Source: Bacteroidota bacterium (GTDB taxonomy: Bacteria; Bacteroidota; Bacteroidia; UKL13-3). Taken from it: DNA of 64,000 bases. A program made the translations under genes and the position numbers. The notes under the pieces are model-generated. The model made no database searches. It had not been told where the DNA came from and saw nothing but the letters and a program-made list of their open reading frames with translations. Positions 52,326-60,947 of this stretch are shown here, piece by piece; the first letter of the stretch is position 1, and each line of letters begins with the position of its first letter. Location of the stretch: NCBI GenBank assembly GCA_947477885.1, contig CANJUD010000010.1:1-64000 (forward strand), given 5' to 3'.

Positions 52326-53774
52326 ATGATAGCCCACGACACCTCAATTACCTGCGAATCAGCTTGGCACGAATGTTCCAAGATAATCAGTGATAATATC
52401 CCTGAGCAGAGTTTCAAAACATGGTTCCACCCCATAAAGCCTTTGAAGCTTGAAAATAAGATATTAACAATTCAAGTGCCTAGTCAGTTTTTTTATGAAT
52501 GGTTGGAAGAGCATTATGTTGATTTGTTACGCAAAACTTTGAAAACAGTTTTGGGCCCAGGTTCAAGATTAGAATATAACATAATAGTAGAAAATAGTAA
52601 AGGTAGTAGCTCTCCATATACAGTTAATATGCCCACCAGTAATGTGGGAAAGAATGACAATATCGGTGTTACCATGCCATTGAATATAGGCAATAATATA
52701 AAAAATCCTTTTATAATTCCCGGTCTTCGCAAAGTAAATATTGATTCAAACTTAAATTCAAATTATACATTCGATAATTTTATTGAAGGCGATTGCAATC
52801 GTTTAGCTCGCTCTGCTGGTTATGCTGTAGCTACCAAACCTGGTGGTACTGCATTTAATCCACTAATGATATTTGGTGGTGTAGGTTTGGGCAAAACACA
52901 TTTGGTACAAGCTATAGGCAACCAAATAAAAGTGAATAACAAAAACAAAGTAGTATTATATGTATCTGCTGAAAAATTCTTAAACCAATTTGTCGACTCA
53001 GTAAAAAATACAACCACCAATGATTTTGTAAATTTCTATAATTATGTTGATGTATTAATTATGGATGATGTTCAATTTTTTAGTGGACGTGGTAAAACTC
53101 AGGAAATATTTTTCCAGATATTTAATCAATTACACCAAACAGGAAAACAAATTATATTAACCAGCGACCGTGCTCCCAAAGATTTAAAAGATATAGAAGA
53201 GCGTTTGCTTACCCGTTTCAAATGGGGCCTCTCTGCTGATTTGGGAACTCCCGACTTCGATACACGCATTGCTATACTCGAACAAAAAATGTATAATGAA
53301 GGTGTTACCATGCCCAATGAAGTGGTAGAATATGTAGCACATAATATTAATACCAATATCCGTGAACTAGAAGGAGCGATGATTTCATTGTTGGCGCAAA
53401 GTAGCATGAATCGCAAAGAGATTGATTTGGATTTGGCCAAACAGATGATGAAGAATTTTGTGAAAAATTCTACCAAAGAAATTTCAATCGACTTTATACA
53501 AAAATTGGTTTGCGATTATTTTACTATTCCTGTTGAACATGTAAAATCGAAAACACGTAAACGTGAAGTGGTGCAAGCTAGGCAAATATCCATGTATTTT
53601 GCTAAGGACTTAACCAAAGCATCACTTAAAAATATAGGTTCCTATTTTGGAAACCGCGACCACAGTACGGTAATACATGCTTGTCAAACTGTGAACGACC
53701 TAATGGAAACCGACAAACGCTTTCGTGCCGATGTGGAAGAACTATCAAAACGAATTAAGATCAGTACCTTGTAA
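52326..53774 (+). CDS. dnaA: Chromosomal replication initiator protein DnaA
   Basis: A 482-residue protein with all DnaA domains. Domain I covers 1 to about 90 (QSFKTWFHPIKPL), followed by a short variable domain II. The AAA+ domain III has Walker A GGVGLGKTH near 184 and Walker B VLIMDDVQFF. Domain IV has the DnaA-box-binding helix-turn-helix with NRDHSTVIHAC. It opens the origin and starts replication. No dnaN or recF lies beside it, as is usual in Bacteroidota. Confidence 0.97.
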   Translation: MIAHDTSITCESAWHECSKIISDNIPEQSFKTWFHPIKPLKLENKILTIQVPSQFFYEWLEEHYVDLLRKTLKTVLGPGSRLEYNIIVENSKGSSSPYTVNMPTSNVGKNDNIGVTMPLNIGNNIKNPFIIPGLRKVNIDSNLNSNYTFDNFIEGDCNRLARSAGYAVATKPGGTAFNPLMIFGGVGLGKTHLVQAIGNQIKVNNKNKVVLYVSAEKFLNQFVDSVKNTTTNDFVNFYNYVDVLIMDDVQFFSGRGKTQEIFFQIFNQLHQTGKQIILTSDRAPKDLKDIEERLLTRFKWGLSADLGTPDFDTRIAILEQKMYNEGVTMPNEVVEYVAHNINTNIRELEGAMISLLAQSSMNRKEIDLDLAKQMMKNFVKNSTKEISIDFIQKLVCDYFTIPVEHVKSKTRKREVVQARQISMYFAKDLTKASLKNIGSYFGNRDHSTVIHACQTVNDLMETDKRFRADVEELSKRIKISTL

Positions 53775-53795
53775 TATATTAATATTTAGTAAAAT

Positions 53796-53832
53796 ATCCC
53801 CGCTATTTTCAAAAGATAGTGGGGATTTTTTT
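53796..53832 (+). terminator. Intrinsic terminator after dnaA
   Basis: ATCCCCGCTAT (53796-53806) pairs with ATAGTGGGGAT (53816-53826), 11 bp with one G-U pair, and a T-run follows. Confidence 0.9.
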
Positions 53833-53877
53833 ATTTAATGATTGAACGATTTAATGATTGATTTGCTAAAGCCCACC

Positions 53878-53898
53878 TGCGACCCCGACAGGGTCGCA
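53878..53898. repeat. Short perfect palindrome TGCGACCC...GGGTCGCA
   Basis: An 8-bp perfect stem with a 5-nt loop in the dnaA to DPP-IV spacer. The form is a common Bacteroidota intergenic motif. It has no T-run, so it is not a typical terminator. Confidence 0.6.
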
Positions 53899-53934
53899 CA
53901 TCTAATAGAAATTCATCTAACGCAAAAGGAGTGA

Positions 53935-54162
53935 GAATGTATTAGAGATTACTTTTTTTATAAAGCAAAAATATATAATGACACATGCACTGAGTATGCA
54001 AATTATATCATCAAAGCCAAATGGGGAGGGATTCAACACATGGTCAATGAAGGCCCTGTTTTTGCTGTACTTGAGTTTAAGGATGCCAATAAAAAATTGG
54101 ATGACTCAATTGACAATGAGAGTTTTTATTTTATAGAATGCTTTGGTGTGTGGAAGATTTAA
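53935..54162 (+). pseudogene. Coding remnant without a start codon
   Basis: One frame stays open for 75 codons and reads like real protein (YNDTCTEYANYIIKAKWGGI, then VFAVLEFKDANKKLDD and FYFIECFGVWKI) down to a TAA at 54160-54162. No sensible start lies in front of it, and a stop at 53932-53934 blocks extension upstream. I take it to be the 3' remnant of a lost gene. The family is unknown to me. Confidence 0.35.
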
Positions 54163-54321
54163 GTGAATTACGAATTTGGCGTTTGCCATAATTAATAATA
54201 GGTAATCAGGCGGCAACATCAATTAGGCATCCACAATTGACCCCCAATCCCGAATGCTGTTCTGAGACTTCAGAACCAGATTCTCAAATCCCAAAGTTTT
54301 CCTTAATTTCGCCCCTCAATT

Positions 54322-56541
54322 ATGCAATACACCAAACACATTTTAGCACTTTTATTGTGCGGTTTTTTCATCTCTAACATATATGCCCAGGACGAGCCAG
54401 ACACGGGGAAACTTGATTTGAAATTGGCTGATATATGGGAGACAGGAAGGTTTTCGCCCAAATATGTTAGTGGTTATCAGTCCATGAAAGATGGGGAATT
54501 TTTTAGTAAAGTTGATTACCATGAAGGTGATAAAAACTATTTGCTCAATCAGTATAGTTATAAAACCGGGAAATTGGCAGGAACCATTGCCGAGTCACGG
54601 AAAGTGAAACCTGATAAATATACTGGCGATGTAGATTTCGGGAATTACCAATTCACCAATGATGAAATGAAAATATTGTTCGAGGCGGAGCATCAACAAT
54701 TGTATCGCCATTCCTATACTGCCAAATATTTTATTTTCGACCGCAAAAGCAGGGTGAGCAAATTTATAAGCACCGCCAAAGGCATGAATGCCACATTTGG
54801 TCCCGATGATAAATATATAGCGATGGTGAGAGAAAATGATTTGTATTTGATTAATACAGAAAACAACATGGTTGAAACAAGAGTAACTAACGATGGCAAA
54901 AAGAATGAAATAATTAATGGAGCTGCCGATTGGGTATATGAAGAAGAATTTGCATTAACCTCTGGTTATTCATTTTCGCCCGATGGAAAATATATAGCAT
55001 ACTATCGTTTTGATGAAAGCAAAGTAAAATCATATTCAATGCCAGTATATAATGGTTTATATCCTGCTACTGAAACTTTCAAATATCCCAAAGCAGGAGA
55101 AGATAATTCTGTTGTTACAATTTGGGTTTATGATATTGCTGCAGGCAATCGTGTACAAATTGATTTGGGTGCAGACAAGGATATATATATTCCCCGAATC
55201 AGGTGGAACTATGATGGCAGCGAGCTATGTGTATTCCGAATGAATAGGTTGCAAAATAATTTGGACTTGCTGATGGTGAATCCCCATGATGGTGCTTCCC
55301 GTTTGATGCTGAACGAGAGCAGTGATACCTATCTTGAGGTGCCTGATGATTTGACATTTCTGGCCAAGGGCGAAGAATTTATTATGAGTAGCGAACGCGA
55401 TGGATATAAGCATCTGTATTTGTTCAAAACCAAAGATGGAAGTATGGTTAATCAAATTACAAAGGGCAAATGGGAGGTTGATCAGTTTATTGGATATGAT
55501 AAAAAATCAGGATATATATATATTAATTCAACAGAAATTAGTTTTAATGATCGTAATCTTTGGCGTGTAAAATTGGATGGTAGTGAAAAGAAACGTATCA
55601 CTATTCGTGATGGGAATAATGAAGTACATTTTAGCAGTAATTATAAATATTTTCTATGTGTATATTCGAATATTAATACACCCTATTTTATAAGTATATA
55701 TAATAATAATGGATACGAATTGAGAATAGTTGAAGATAATAAAAAACTGCGTACCAAACTAGAAAGATATCAGTTGAGTAATGTAGAATTTTTTGAATTC
55801 AATACCAATGAAATGCTCAACTTATATGGATATGTATTCCATCCCAAAGATTTTGACCAAAACAAAAAACACCCAGTATTGCAATATGTATATGGTGGCC
55901 CTGGTAACCAGCAGGTAATGGACCGTTGGATGGGAGCGTATTATTATTGGTTCCAATACCTAGCAGCAAATGGATATGTAGTAGTATGTGTAGATGGCCG
56001 CGGTACGGGCGGTAGAGGGTCATCGTTTAAGAAAATGACTTATAAGGAATTGGGACATTATGAAATTATAGACCAAATAGAGGTAGCCAAATGGTTAGCC
56101 GGACAGCCTTGGGCCGATGCCAGCAGAATTGGAATTTTCGGATGGAGTTATGGGGGCTATATGGCATCGTTAGGTATCACCAAAGGTGCTGCATGGTTTA
56201 AGACAGCGATAGCAGTTGCACCTGTTACCAATTGGCGTTATTATGATAATATATATACTGAGCGTTATTTGCAAAAACCACAGGATAATGCAGTAGGTTA
56301 CGATCAAAATTCGCCCATCAATTTTGTAGATAAAATAAAAGGGAACTATCTTATTATACATGGCACTTCTGATGACAATGTGCATTTCCAAAATTCAGCA
56401 GAAATGGTGAATGCAATGGTGAATAAAAATATACCTTTCGATTCAGAATATTATCCTAATAAAAATCACGGAATAAGAGGAGGTAAAGCCAGATTGCATT
56501 TATTTACAAAGATTAGTAAGTATATATTTGAGAAGTTATAG
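54322..56541 (+). CDS. Dipeptidyl peptidase IV-like S9 serine peptidase, secreted
   Basis: A 739-residue enzyme with a signal peptide (MQYTKHILALLLCGFFISNIYAQ). An N-terminal eight-bladed beta-propeller covers about 50-480, with the EEEFALTSGYSFSPDGKYIAYYRFDE stretch holding the Glu pair that binds the substrate N-terminus. The C-terminal alpha/beta-hydrolase has nucleophile S609 in GWSYGGY, Asp in HGTSDDNVH and His in NKNHGI. It should remove X-Pro dipeptides from peptides in the periplasm. A TAATTTCG box is 10 nt before the ATG. Confidence 0.94.
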   Translation: MQYTKHILALLLCGFFISNIYAQDEPDTGKLDLKLADIWETGRFSPKYVSGYQSMKDGEFFSKVDYHEGDKNYLLNQYSYKTGKLAGTIAESRKVKPDKYTGDVDFGNYQFTNDEMKILFEAEHQQLYRHSYTAKYFIFDRKSRVSKFISTAKGMNATFGPDDKYIAMVRENDLYLINTENNMVETRVTNDGKKNEIINGAADWVYEEEFALTSGYSFSPDGKYIAYYRFDESKVKSYSMPVYNGLYPATETFKYPKAGEDNSVVTIWVYDIAAGNRVQIDLGADKDIYIPRIRWNYDGSELCVFRMNRLQNNLDLLMVNPHDGASRLMLNESSDTYLEVPDDLTFLAKGEEFIMSSERDGYKHLYLFKTKDGSMVNQITKGKWEVDQFIGYDKKSGYIYINSTEISFNDRNLWRVKLDGSEKKRITIRDGNNEVHFSSNYKYFLCVYSNINTPYFISIYNNNGYELRIVEDNKKLRTKLERYQLSNVEFFEFNTNEMLNLYGYVFHPKDFDQNKKHPVLQYVYGGPGNQQVMDRWMGAYYYWFQYLAANGYVVVCVDGRGTGGRGSSFKKMTYKELGHYEIIDQIEVAKWLAGQPWADASRIGIFGWSYGGYMASLGITKGAAWFKTAIAVAPVTNWRYYDNIYTERYLQKPQDNAVGYDQNSPINFVDKIKGNYLIIHGTSDDNVHFQNSAEMVNAMVNKNIPFDSEYYPNKNHGIRGGKARLHLFTKISKYIFEKL

Positions 56542-56670
56542 AAGCACGAAGCCAGAAGCCCGAAGACGGAAGTTTGCTGACGCCGCTACCTAATGCCAAC
56601 TTCCGTCTTCCAACTACCAGCTTTGTTCTACCGTCTAAATCAGTCAATAATCAAATCGTTCAATCATTAA
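56538..56670. repeat. 19-unit heptanucleotide-period array between converging DPP-IV and radC
   Basis: The whole spacer, from the DPP-IV stop to the radC stop, keeps a 7-base period: ATAGAAG, CACGAAG, CCAGAAG, CCCGAAG and ACGGAAG, then TTCCGTC, TTCCAAC, TACCAGC and TACCGTC. GAAGACGGAAGTT (56562-56574) and AACTTCCGTCTTC (56598-56610) are a perfect 13-bp inverted pair with TGCTGACGCCGC between them. It could also act as a two-way terminator, though T-runs are lacking. Confidence 0.82.
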
Positions 56671-57357
56671 CTAAAACGTTCCCTCATCAGCGAAGCTATA
56701 ATACTTGCCTGCTGCAACTATTATATGGTCGAGTACCTGAATTTCCATAAGTTTACCTGCTTCTTTTAGCTTTTTTGTGAGGTCGATATCCGATTGGCTG
56801 GGTCTTAAATTTCCTGATGGATGGTTATGTGACAATATAATATAACATGCATCATTTTCAATCGCGGTTTTAAAAATTAATTTGGGGTCGGCCACGGTGC
56901 CAGTCATTCCTCCTTGACTTACTTTTTTAGCACTCAGAACTTTGTTGGCCCTGTTAAGTAGTAGTATCCAAAACTGTTCATGGTCTAAGTCGGCCATGTG
57001 GGGCCAAAGTTGGTCATAAGCATCTTTGCTCGATTGTATTTGAGGTTTTTCATGCCATTCAGTTTCTTTGCGTCTGCGTCCCAACTCGAGGGCAGCTGCA
57101 ATTGTAATAGCCTTTGCTTCACCAATGCCTTTTATTTTCATCAGGTCTTTTAGCGATAAGGATGCCAGTTCGTTTAAATTGTTTCTGCAAAGTGCGAGTA
57201 TTTTTCTTGCAAGTTCAACAGCACTTTCGTTTCGGGTGCCGCTTCCTATTAATATAGCGATGAGTTCACTATCGCTAAGTGCTTGACGTCCTTTGTGTAT
57301 TAGCTTCTCACGGGGCCTGTCGTCTTCATTCCATTGGTTGATTGGGGTATATTCCAT
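56671..57357 (-). CDS. radC: RadC family JAMM-domain protein
   Basis: A 228-residue protein. The N-terminal helix-hairpin-helix region includes LSDSELIAILIGSG and LMKIKGIGEAKAITIAAALELGRR. The C-terminal JAMM metalloprotease-like domain contains SHNHPSGNLRPSQSDID (HxH...D). It is called a DNA repair protein, but the original E. coli phenotype was assigned to another gene, so its role remains open. Full length. Confidence 0.93.
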   Translation of the reverse strand: MEYTPINQWNEDDRPREKLIHKGRQALSDSELIAILIGSGTRNESAVELARKILALCRNNLNELASLSLKDLMKIKGIGEAKAITIAAALELGRRRKETEWHEKPQIQSSKDAYDQLWPHMADLDHEQFWILLLNRANKVLSAKKVSQGGMTGTVADPKLIFKTAIENDACYIILSHNHPSGNLRPSQSDIDLTKKLKEAGKLMEIQVLDHIIVAAGKYYSFADEGTF

Positions 57358-57411
57358 TTGTAAAAAATTGAGGCTTCAAAAAAAAGCATAAAATTTTACA
57401 AAATGTTCCTA

Positions 57412-57419
57412 TACTTTTG
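57412..57419 (+). promoter_or_regulatory. Putative -7 box of the PKD/T9SS protein gene
   Basis: TACTTTTG fits TAnnTTTG, 29 bp before the ATG. No good -33 element is visible. Confidence 0.4.
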
Positions 57420-57448
57420 TCAAACAAAATTATTAAATTAAATAAATT

Positions 57449-60058
57449 ATGTCTAAATTTTTACCATCCAAAAAAATCATTTCGTTTGTTATACTTGTTG
57501 GCTTAATGGCTGTAAACTATATAGCACAAACGTACACTTCTGGCTACAGCGGAGCTTACACCCATGCACCTAACGAAGGCGACTGTACCAGTTGCCATTC
57601 AGGCACAGCATTGCAAACCAGCGGCAGCAATTGGAATACTATGTTGTTGGACAACGGATTTAGCAACAGCGAATATATTCCTGATACCACTTATGTAATG
57701 ACGCTCTCCTATAAAGAAAGTGGAAAAAGTAAATTTGGTTTTGAATTAACCGCTTTAGATTCTGCGACTAATAAACCAGCGATTGGAACATTTACAATTA
57801 CAAGCTCTTCAACAACACAAAAAACGACTTATACGGTAGGTGCAAATACACGCACTTGCGTTTATCATACATCAGGTGGTACTTCTGGAAGTAACGGAGC
57901 AATCAGTTGGTCATTTAAATGGACAGCACCATCAACCAATATCGGTACTATATTTTTCTACGCGGTTGTAAATTCTACCAATAATAATAACAGCGATAAT
58001 GGAGATGTGATTTATGCCAAAAAGTTTGCATTTAGACCCTCAAGTTTATTGCCAACAGCAAAAATATCTGCTACGCCTAATCCAGTATGTGTAGGCGATA
58101 CATTATATGCAAAAGGAACTGGGAATAATAGTCCTACATCATGGAAGTGGAGCTTTGCAACTGCTGCGAATATGAAGCCAAGTTCTTCAACAACACAAGA
58201 TCAAAATTTTGTATTTAGTGCATCAGGTACTTATAAAATGTATTTACAAACCACAAATAGTAAAGGCAAATCGAAATTAGATTCTTTTAATGTTTCAGTG
58301 AGTGCAGCACCCACTATTAGTATAACAGGGAACAGTACGATATGCAGTGGTAGTAGCTCGGTGCTAAGTGCTACTTATGCTGCTGGTACATCCTTAAAGT
58401 GGAGTACGGGCGACACAACTGATAAAATTAATGTAACACAGCCGGGCAGTTATACCTGCACTGCAACCAATGCAGCTGGCTGCAAAAAAACAAGTAATAC
58501 CATTACAATTTCGGTAGTTCAAAAACCTTCAATCAGTTTGAGTACAAATACCCAATCTGCCCTTTGTAGTAGTGATACTTTTAAACTTACTGTTTCACCT
58601 ACAGGCCTAACAAATTATTATATACTTGTTAATGGAAATAGCATAAATATTGGTACGAATAATATATATAATTTGCCTTATAGTGGAACCAATAATTTAA
58701 AAATTGAAGCTTTGGCCGATAGCAATGGATGCATGAGCGATACAAGTAATAATATATCATTAACTTATAATACAAAACTTGCTGCCCCCAATGTTACCTG
58801 CGACACTAATACAGGAAGTTCGATAACTTATAAATGGCAAGGCGTGGCCAATGCTCTTGGTTACCAAGTGAGCGAAGACAGCGGTGCCACATGGATTACG
58901 GCTTCAAGCGGCAGCACAGGACTTACCCATACAGTGAATGGTTTGGCCAATAATATATATATGAAACTTTGGGTACGGGCTACCGATAATGCTCCTTGTA
59001 ATATAGGTGATGCAGGCAGTGCAGTGTGCCATACCGGAAGCTGCACACCCATTGGATATAATACCAATAATTATAAAACAAGTCTATGCTCAGGCGATTC
59101 GTCTGTGCTTGATATTAATTTTACGGGTGCGGGCAAGTATTCAATTTCGTTGGATGGTGCAACCGCAAGCAGCCAAACAAATTATATATTTAAACCTACC
59201 AAAAACACGAGCTATACAATTGATATGATAGACTCAGCTCAATTAGCTTGCCCTAAAACTACATTTAAAGTTGATATTACCATACTTCCAGCGTTAAGCA
59301 ATATATCTTTACAGAGTGACAATGCAAATAATTCTTGGTGTACGGGCGAGGCATCTAAATTTACTTCTCCTGCTGTGTCAGGGTATACCTACGAGTTTTT
59401 TGTGAATGGTATCAGTATGCAAAAGGGCACTCAAAATGTATATACAACTTCTACTTTAACTAATGGAGATAAAGTAAAAGTATTGGCCACGAATTCGGGA
59501 GGTTGCTCAGGCACATCATCTGATATCACAGCTACTATTATTCCGGGCCCAGTTGCAAAAGCATTTAAGTATACTGATATTTCGAAAGGTGTAACTTATA
59601 CTTTTAATGATACCTTAGCTGCCAATGCAACCTATGCCCACACATGGGATTTTGGTGATGGGCAAACAGGATCAGGTACAACAGTTAATCATACTTATGC
59701 CCAGAATGGCACTTACACAGTTTGGATGATTATTAAGAATGGGACTTGCATCGATTCTATCTCCTCGCAATTAGCTGTTCAAAATACAGGTATATATAGT
59801 TTCGAAACTGATGGACAGTTAAATATTTGGCCCAATCCATTTACCAACGAAATTAATATTGGTTGGACCAGTGATAGCAAACCAGTGCTGATGGAATTGA
59901 ACAATGTGCAAGGTTCTAAAATTTTATCAGTTTCACAATTAGATATTTACAATATTTCTTCTACATCACTTGCAACCGAAAGCCTACCTTCAGGCATCTA
60001 TTGGTTAAAGGTGCTGATGCAGAACGGCCAAACCGTAAAACGTATCATCAAGCTTTAA
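57449..60058 (+). CDS. Large secreted choice-of-anchor V / PKD protein with T9SS sorting domain
   Basis: An 869-residue protein. After a signal segment (ISFVILVGLMAVNYIAQ) comes a choice-of-anchor V/Reeler-like domain. It carries a canonical CxxCH at C46-C49-H50 (GDCTSCHSG) and the WSFKWTAPSTNIG signature. Further on are a PKD-like domain (about 200-290), several Ig-like modules with paired cysteines, and a second PKD domain (HTWDFGDGQTGSG). The T9SS type A domain at the end reads LNIWPNPFTNEINIGW ... LPSGIYWLKVLM. It should be exposed on or released from the cell. Its first domain is shared with the two genes at 1579-3338, but here the haem-like motif has standard spacing. Confidence 0.87.
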   Translation: MSKFLPSKKIISFVILVGLMAVNYIAQTYTSGYSGAYTHAPNEGDCTSCHSGTALQTSGSNWNTMLLDNGFSNSEYIPDTTYVMTLSYKESGKSKFGFELTALDSATNKPAIGTFTITSSSTTQKTTYTVGANTRTCVYHTSGGTSGSNGAISWSFKWTAPSTNIGTIFFYAVVNSTNNNNSDNGDVIYAKKFAFRPSSLLPTAKISATPNPVCVGDTLYAKGTGNNSPTSWKWSFATAANMKPSSSTTQDQNFVFSASGTYKMYLQTTNSKGKSKLDSFNVSVSAAPTISITGNSTICSGSSSVLSATYAAGTSLKWSTGDTTDKINVTQPGSYTCTATNAAGCKKTSNTITISVVQKPSISLSTNTQSALCSSDTFKLTVSPTGLTNYYILVNGNSINIGTNNIYNLPYSGTNNLKIEALADSNGCMSDTSNNISLTYNTKLAAPNVTCDTNTGSSITYKWQGVANALGYQVSEDSGATWITASSGSTGLTHTVNGLANNIYMKLWVRATDNAPCNIGDAGSAVCHTGSCTPIGYNTNNYKTSLCSGDSSVLDINFTGAGKYSISLDGATASSQTNYIFKPTKNTSYTIDMIDSAQLACPKTTFKVDITILPALSNISLQSDNANNSWCTGEASKFTSPAVSGYTYEFFVNGISMQKGTQNVYTTSTLTNGDKVKVLATNSGGCSGTSSDITATIIPGPVAKAFKYTDISKGVTYTFNDTLAANATYAHTWDFGDGQTGSGTTVNHTYAQNGTYTVWMIIKNGTCIDSISSQLAVQNTGIYSFETDGQLNIWPNPFTNEINIGWTSDSKPVLMELNNVQGSKILSVSQLDIYNISSTSLATESLPSGIYWLKVLMQNGQTVKRIIKL

Positions 60059-60116
60059 TTTAGATTTGTATATCATTACAGATATAATTTCATAGGTTTT
60101 TGGTTAGACTTAAATG

Positions 60117-60145
60117 AAAGCTCCGAAAGGGGCTTTTGTTTTTAT
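60117..60145 (+). terminator. Intrinsic terminator after the PKD/T9SS gene
   Basis: AAAGCTCC pairs with GGGGCTTT around a GAAA loop (one G-U pair), with a T-rich tail. Confidence 0.85.
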
Positions 60146-60147
60146 AT

Positions 60148-60828
60148 CTAATTTGTCAATTCTTTAACTGCATTAATTTTATTTAACCAATTCATCTTAT
60201 CTGAATATTTAGAATCTAATATAGCCAGAACGCCAATTTTCCTCGCCTCTTCAGTATGGTGGTGACGATATGATATCCCGCTATTTGCTTCCATTTCCCC
60301 GCCATCAATATCACGTCCCATTTCAGTGGCTATGAGTAAAAGCACGCCTTCTTTATATAAATTGTTAGTATGTAAATATTGTTCAATATTTTGCGTATAT
60401 GCTTTGTACTTTTCTATAGTAGTATGATATAATTTATTATTATAGTGCCCCGCATCGCAACCAGTGAAACGTATGATAATTGTTTTGTCAGAATTGTTAT
60501 CTAAATAACTCGATGCATCAAACTTTTCATTCAATACATCAATATTTATAATAGTTGAATTATTTGCTGTGATATGTTTCATCGCATCATGATGCGAAGT
60601 AAGTTCGCCTTCATATCGTAAATTGAAATTACTTTTACCAACTAAATTCTGTGCATCGTGCTCATCAAAATAGTTTTTCAAATCTGATATATGGACTCCA
60701 TCGCCCCATATACAAAGAATTTTATTTCGGTAATTGGGGTCTGAATTTTGTGCAAAAATTTGATTGGGTTTTAAGATAGCAGCCCCGCCTATTAATGCCG
60801 AGTACTTGATAAATAATTTTCTATTCAT
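60148..60828 (-). CDS. Secreted protein of unknown function, possibly alkaline-phosphatase-like (DUF1501-type)
   Basis: A 226-residue protein whose N-terminus (MNRKLFIKYSALIGGAAIL) looks like a signal with the NRKLFIK basic start seen in twin-arginine-like DUF1501 proteins, but the RR pair is absent. The mature part has ILCIWGDGVHISDL, LTSHHDAM, IIRFTGCDAGHYNN and LLLIATEMGRD..GG. These loosely resemble the metal-site spacing of alkaline-phosphatase-superfamily proteins. This is a guess from pattern and could be wrong. Single gene between a terminator and a divergent neighbour. Confidence 0.5.
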   Translation of the reverse strand: MNRKLFIKYSALIGGAAILKPNQIFAQNSDPNYRNKILCIWGDGVHISDLKNYFDEHDAQNLVGKSNFNLRYEGELTSHHDAMKHITANNSTIINIDVLNEKFDASSYLDNNSDKTIIIRFTGCDAGHYNNKLYHTTIEKYKAYTQNIEQYLHTNNLYKEGVLLLIATEMGRDIDGGEMEANSGISYRHHHTEEARKIGVLAILDSKYSDKMNWLNKINAVKELTN

Positions 60829-60947
60829 AATACCTGCAAATTTAACCTGTCAAATATTTAATACCATTCAAAAATTACATACCACATTGTTTAAAAAAGT
60901 TATGCAAGAATTTGGTTTTATCAAAAAAATAGGTTTCATTTGACCCC

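Noticed and set aside
53833-53870. TTTAATGATTGAACGATTTAA-type repeat after the dnaA terminator as another heptamer array
   Set aside because: The internal period is 8 (or 16), not 7, so I did not count it with the heptamer tracts.
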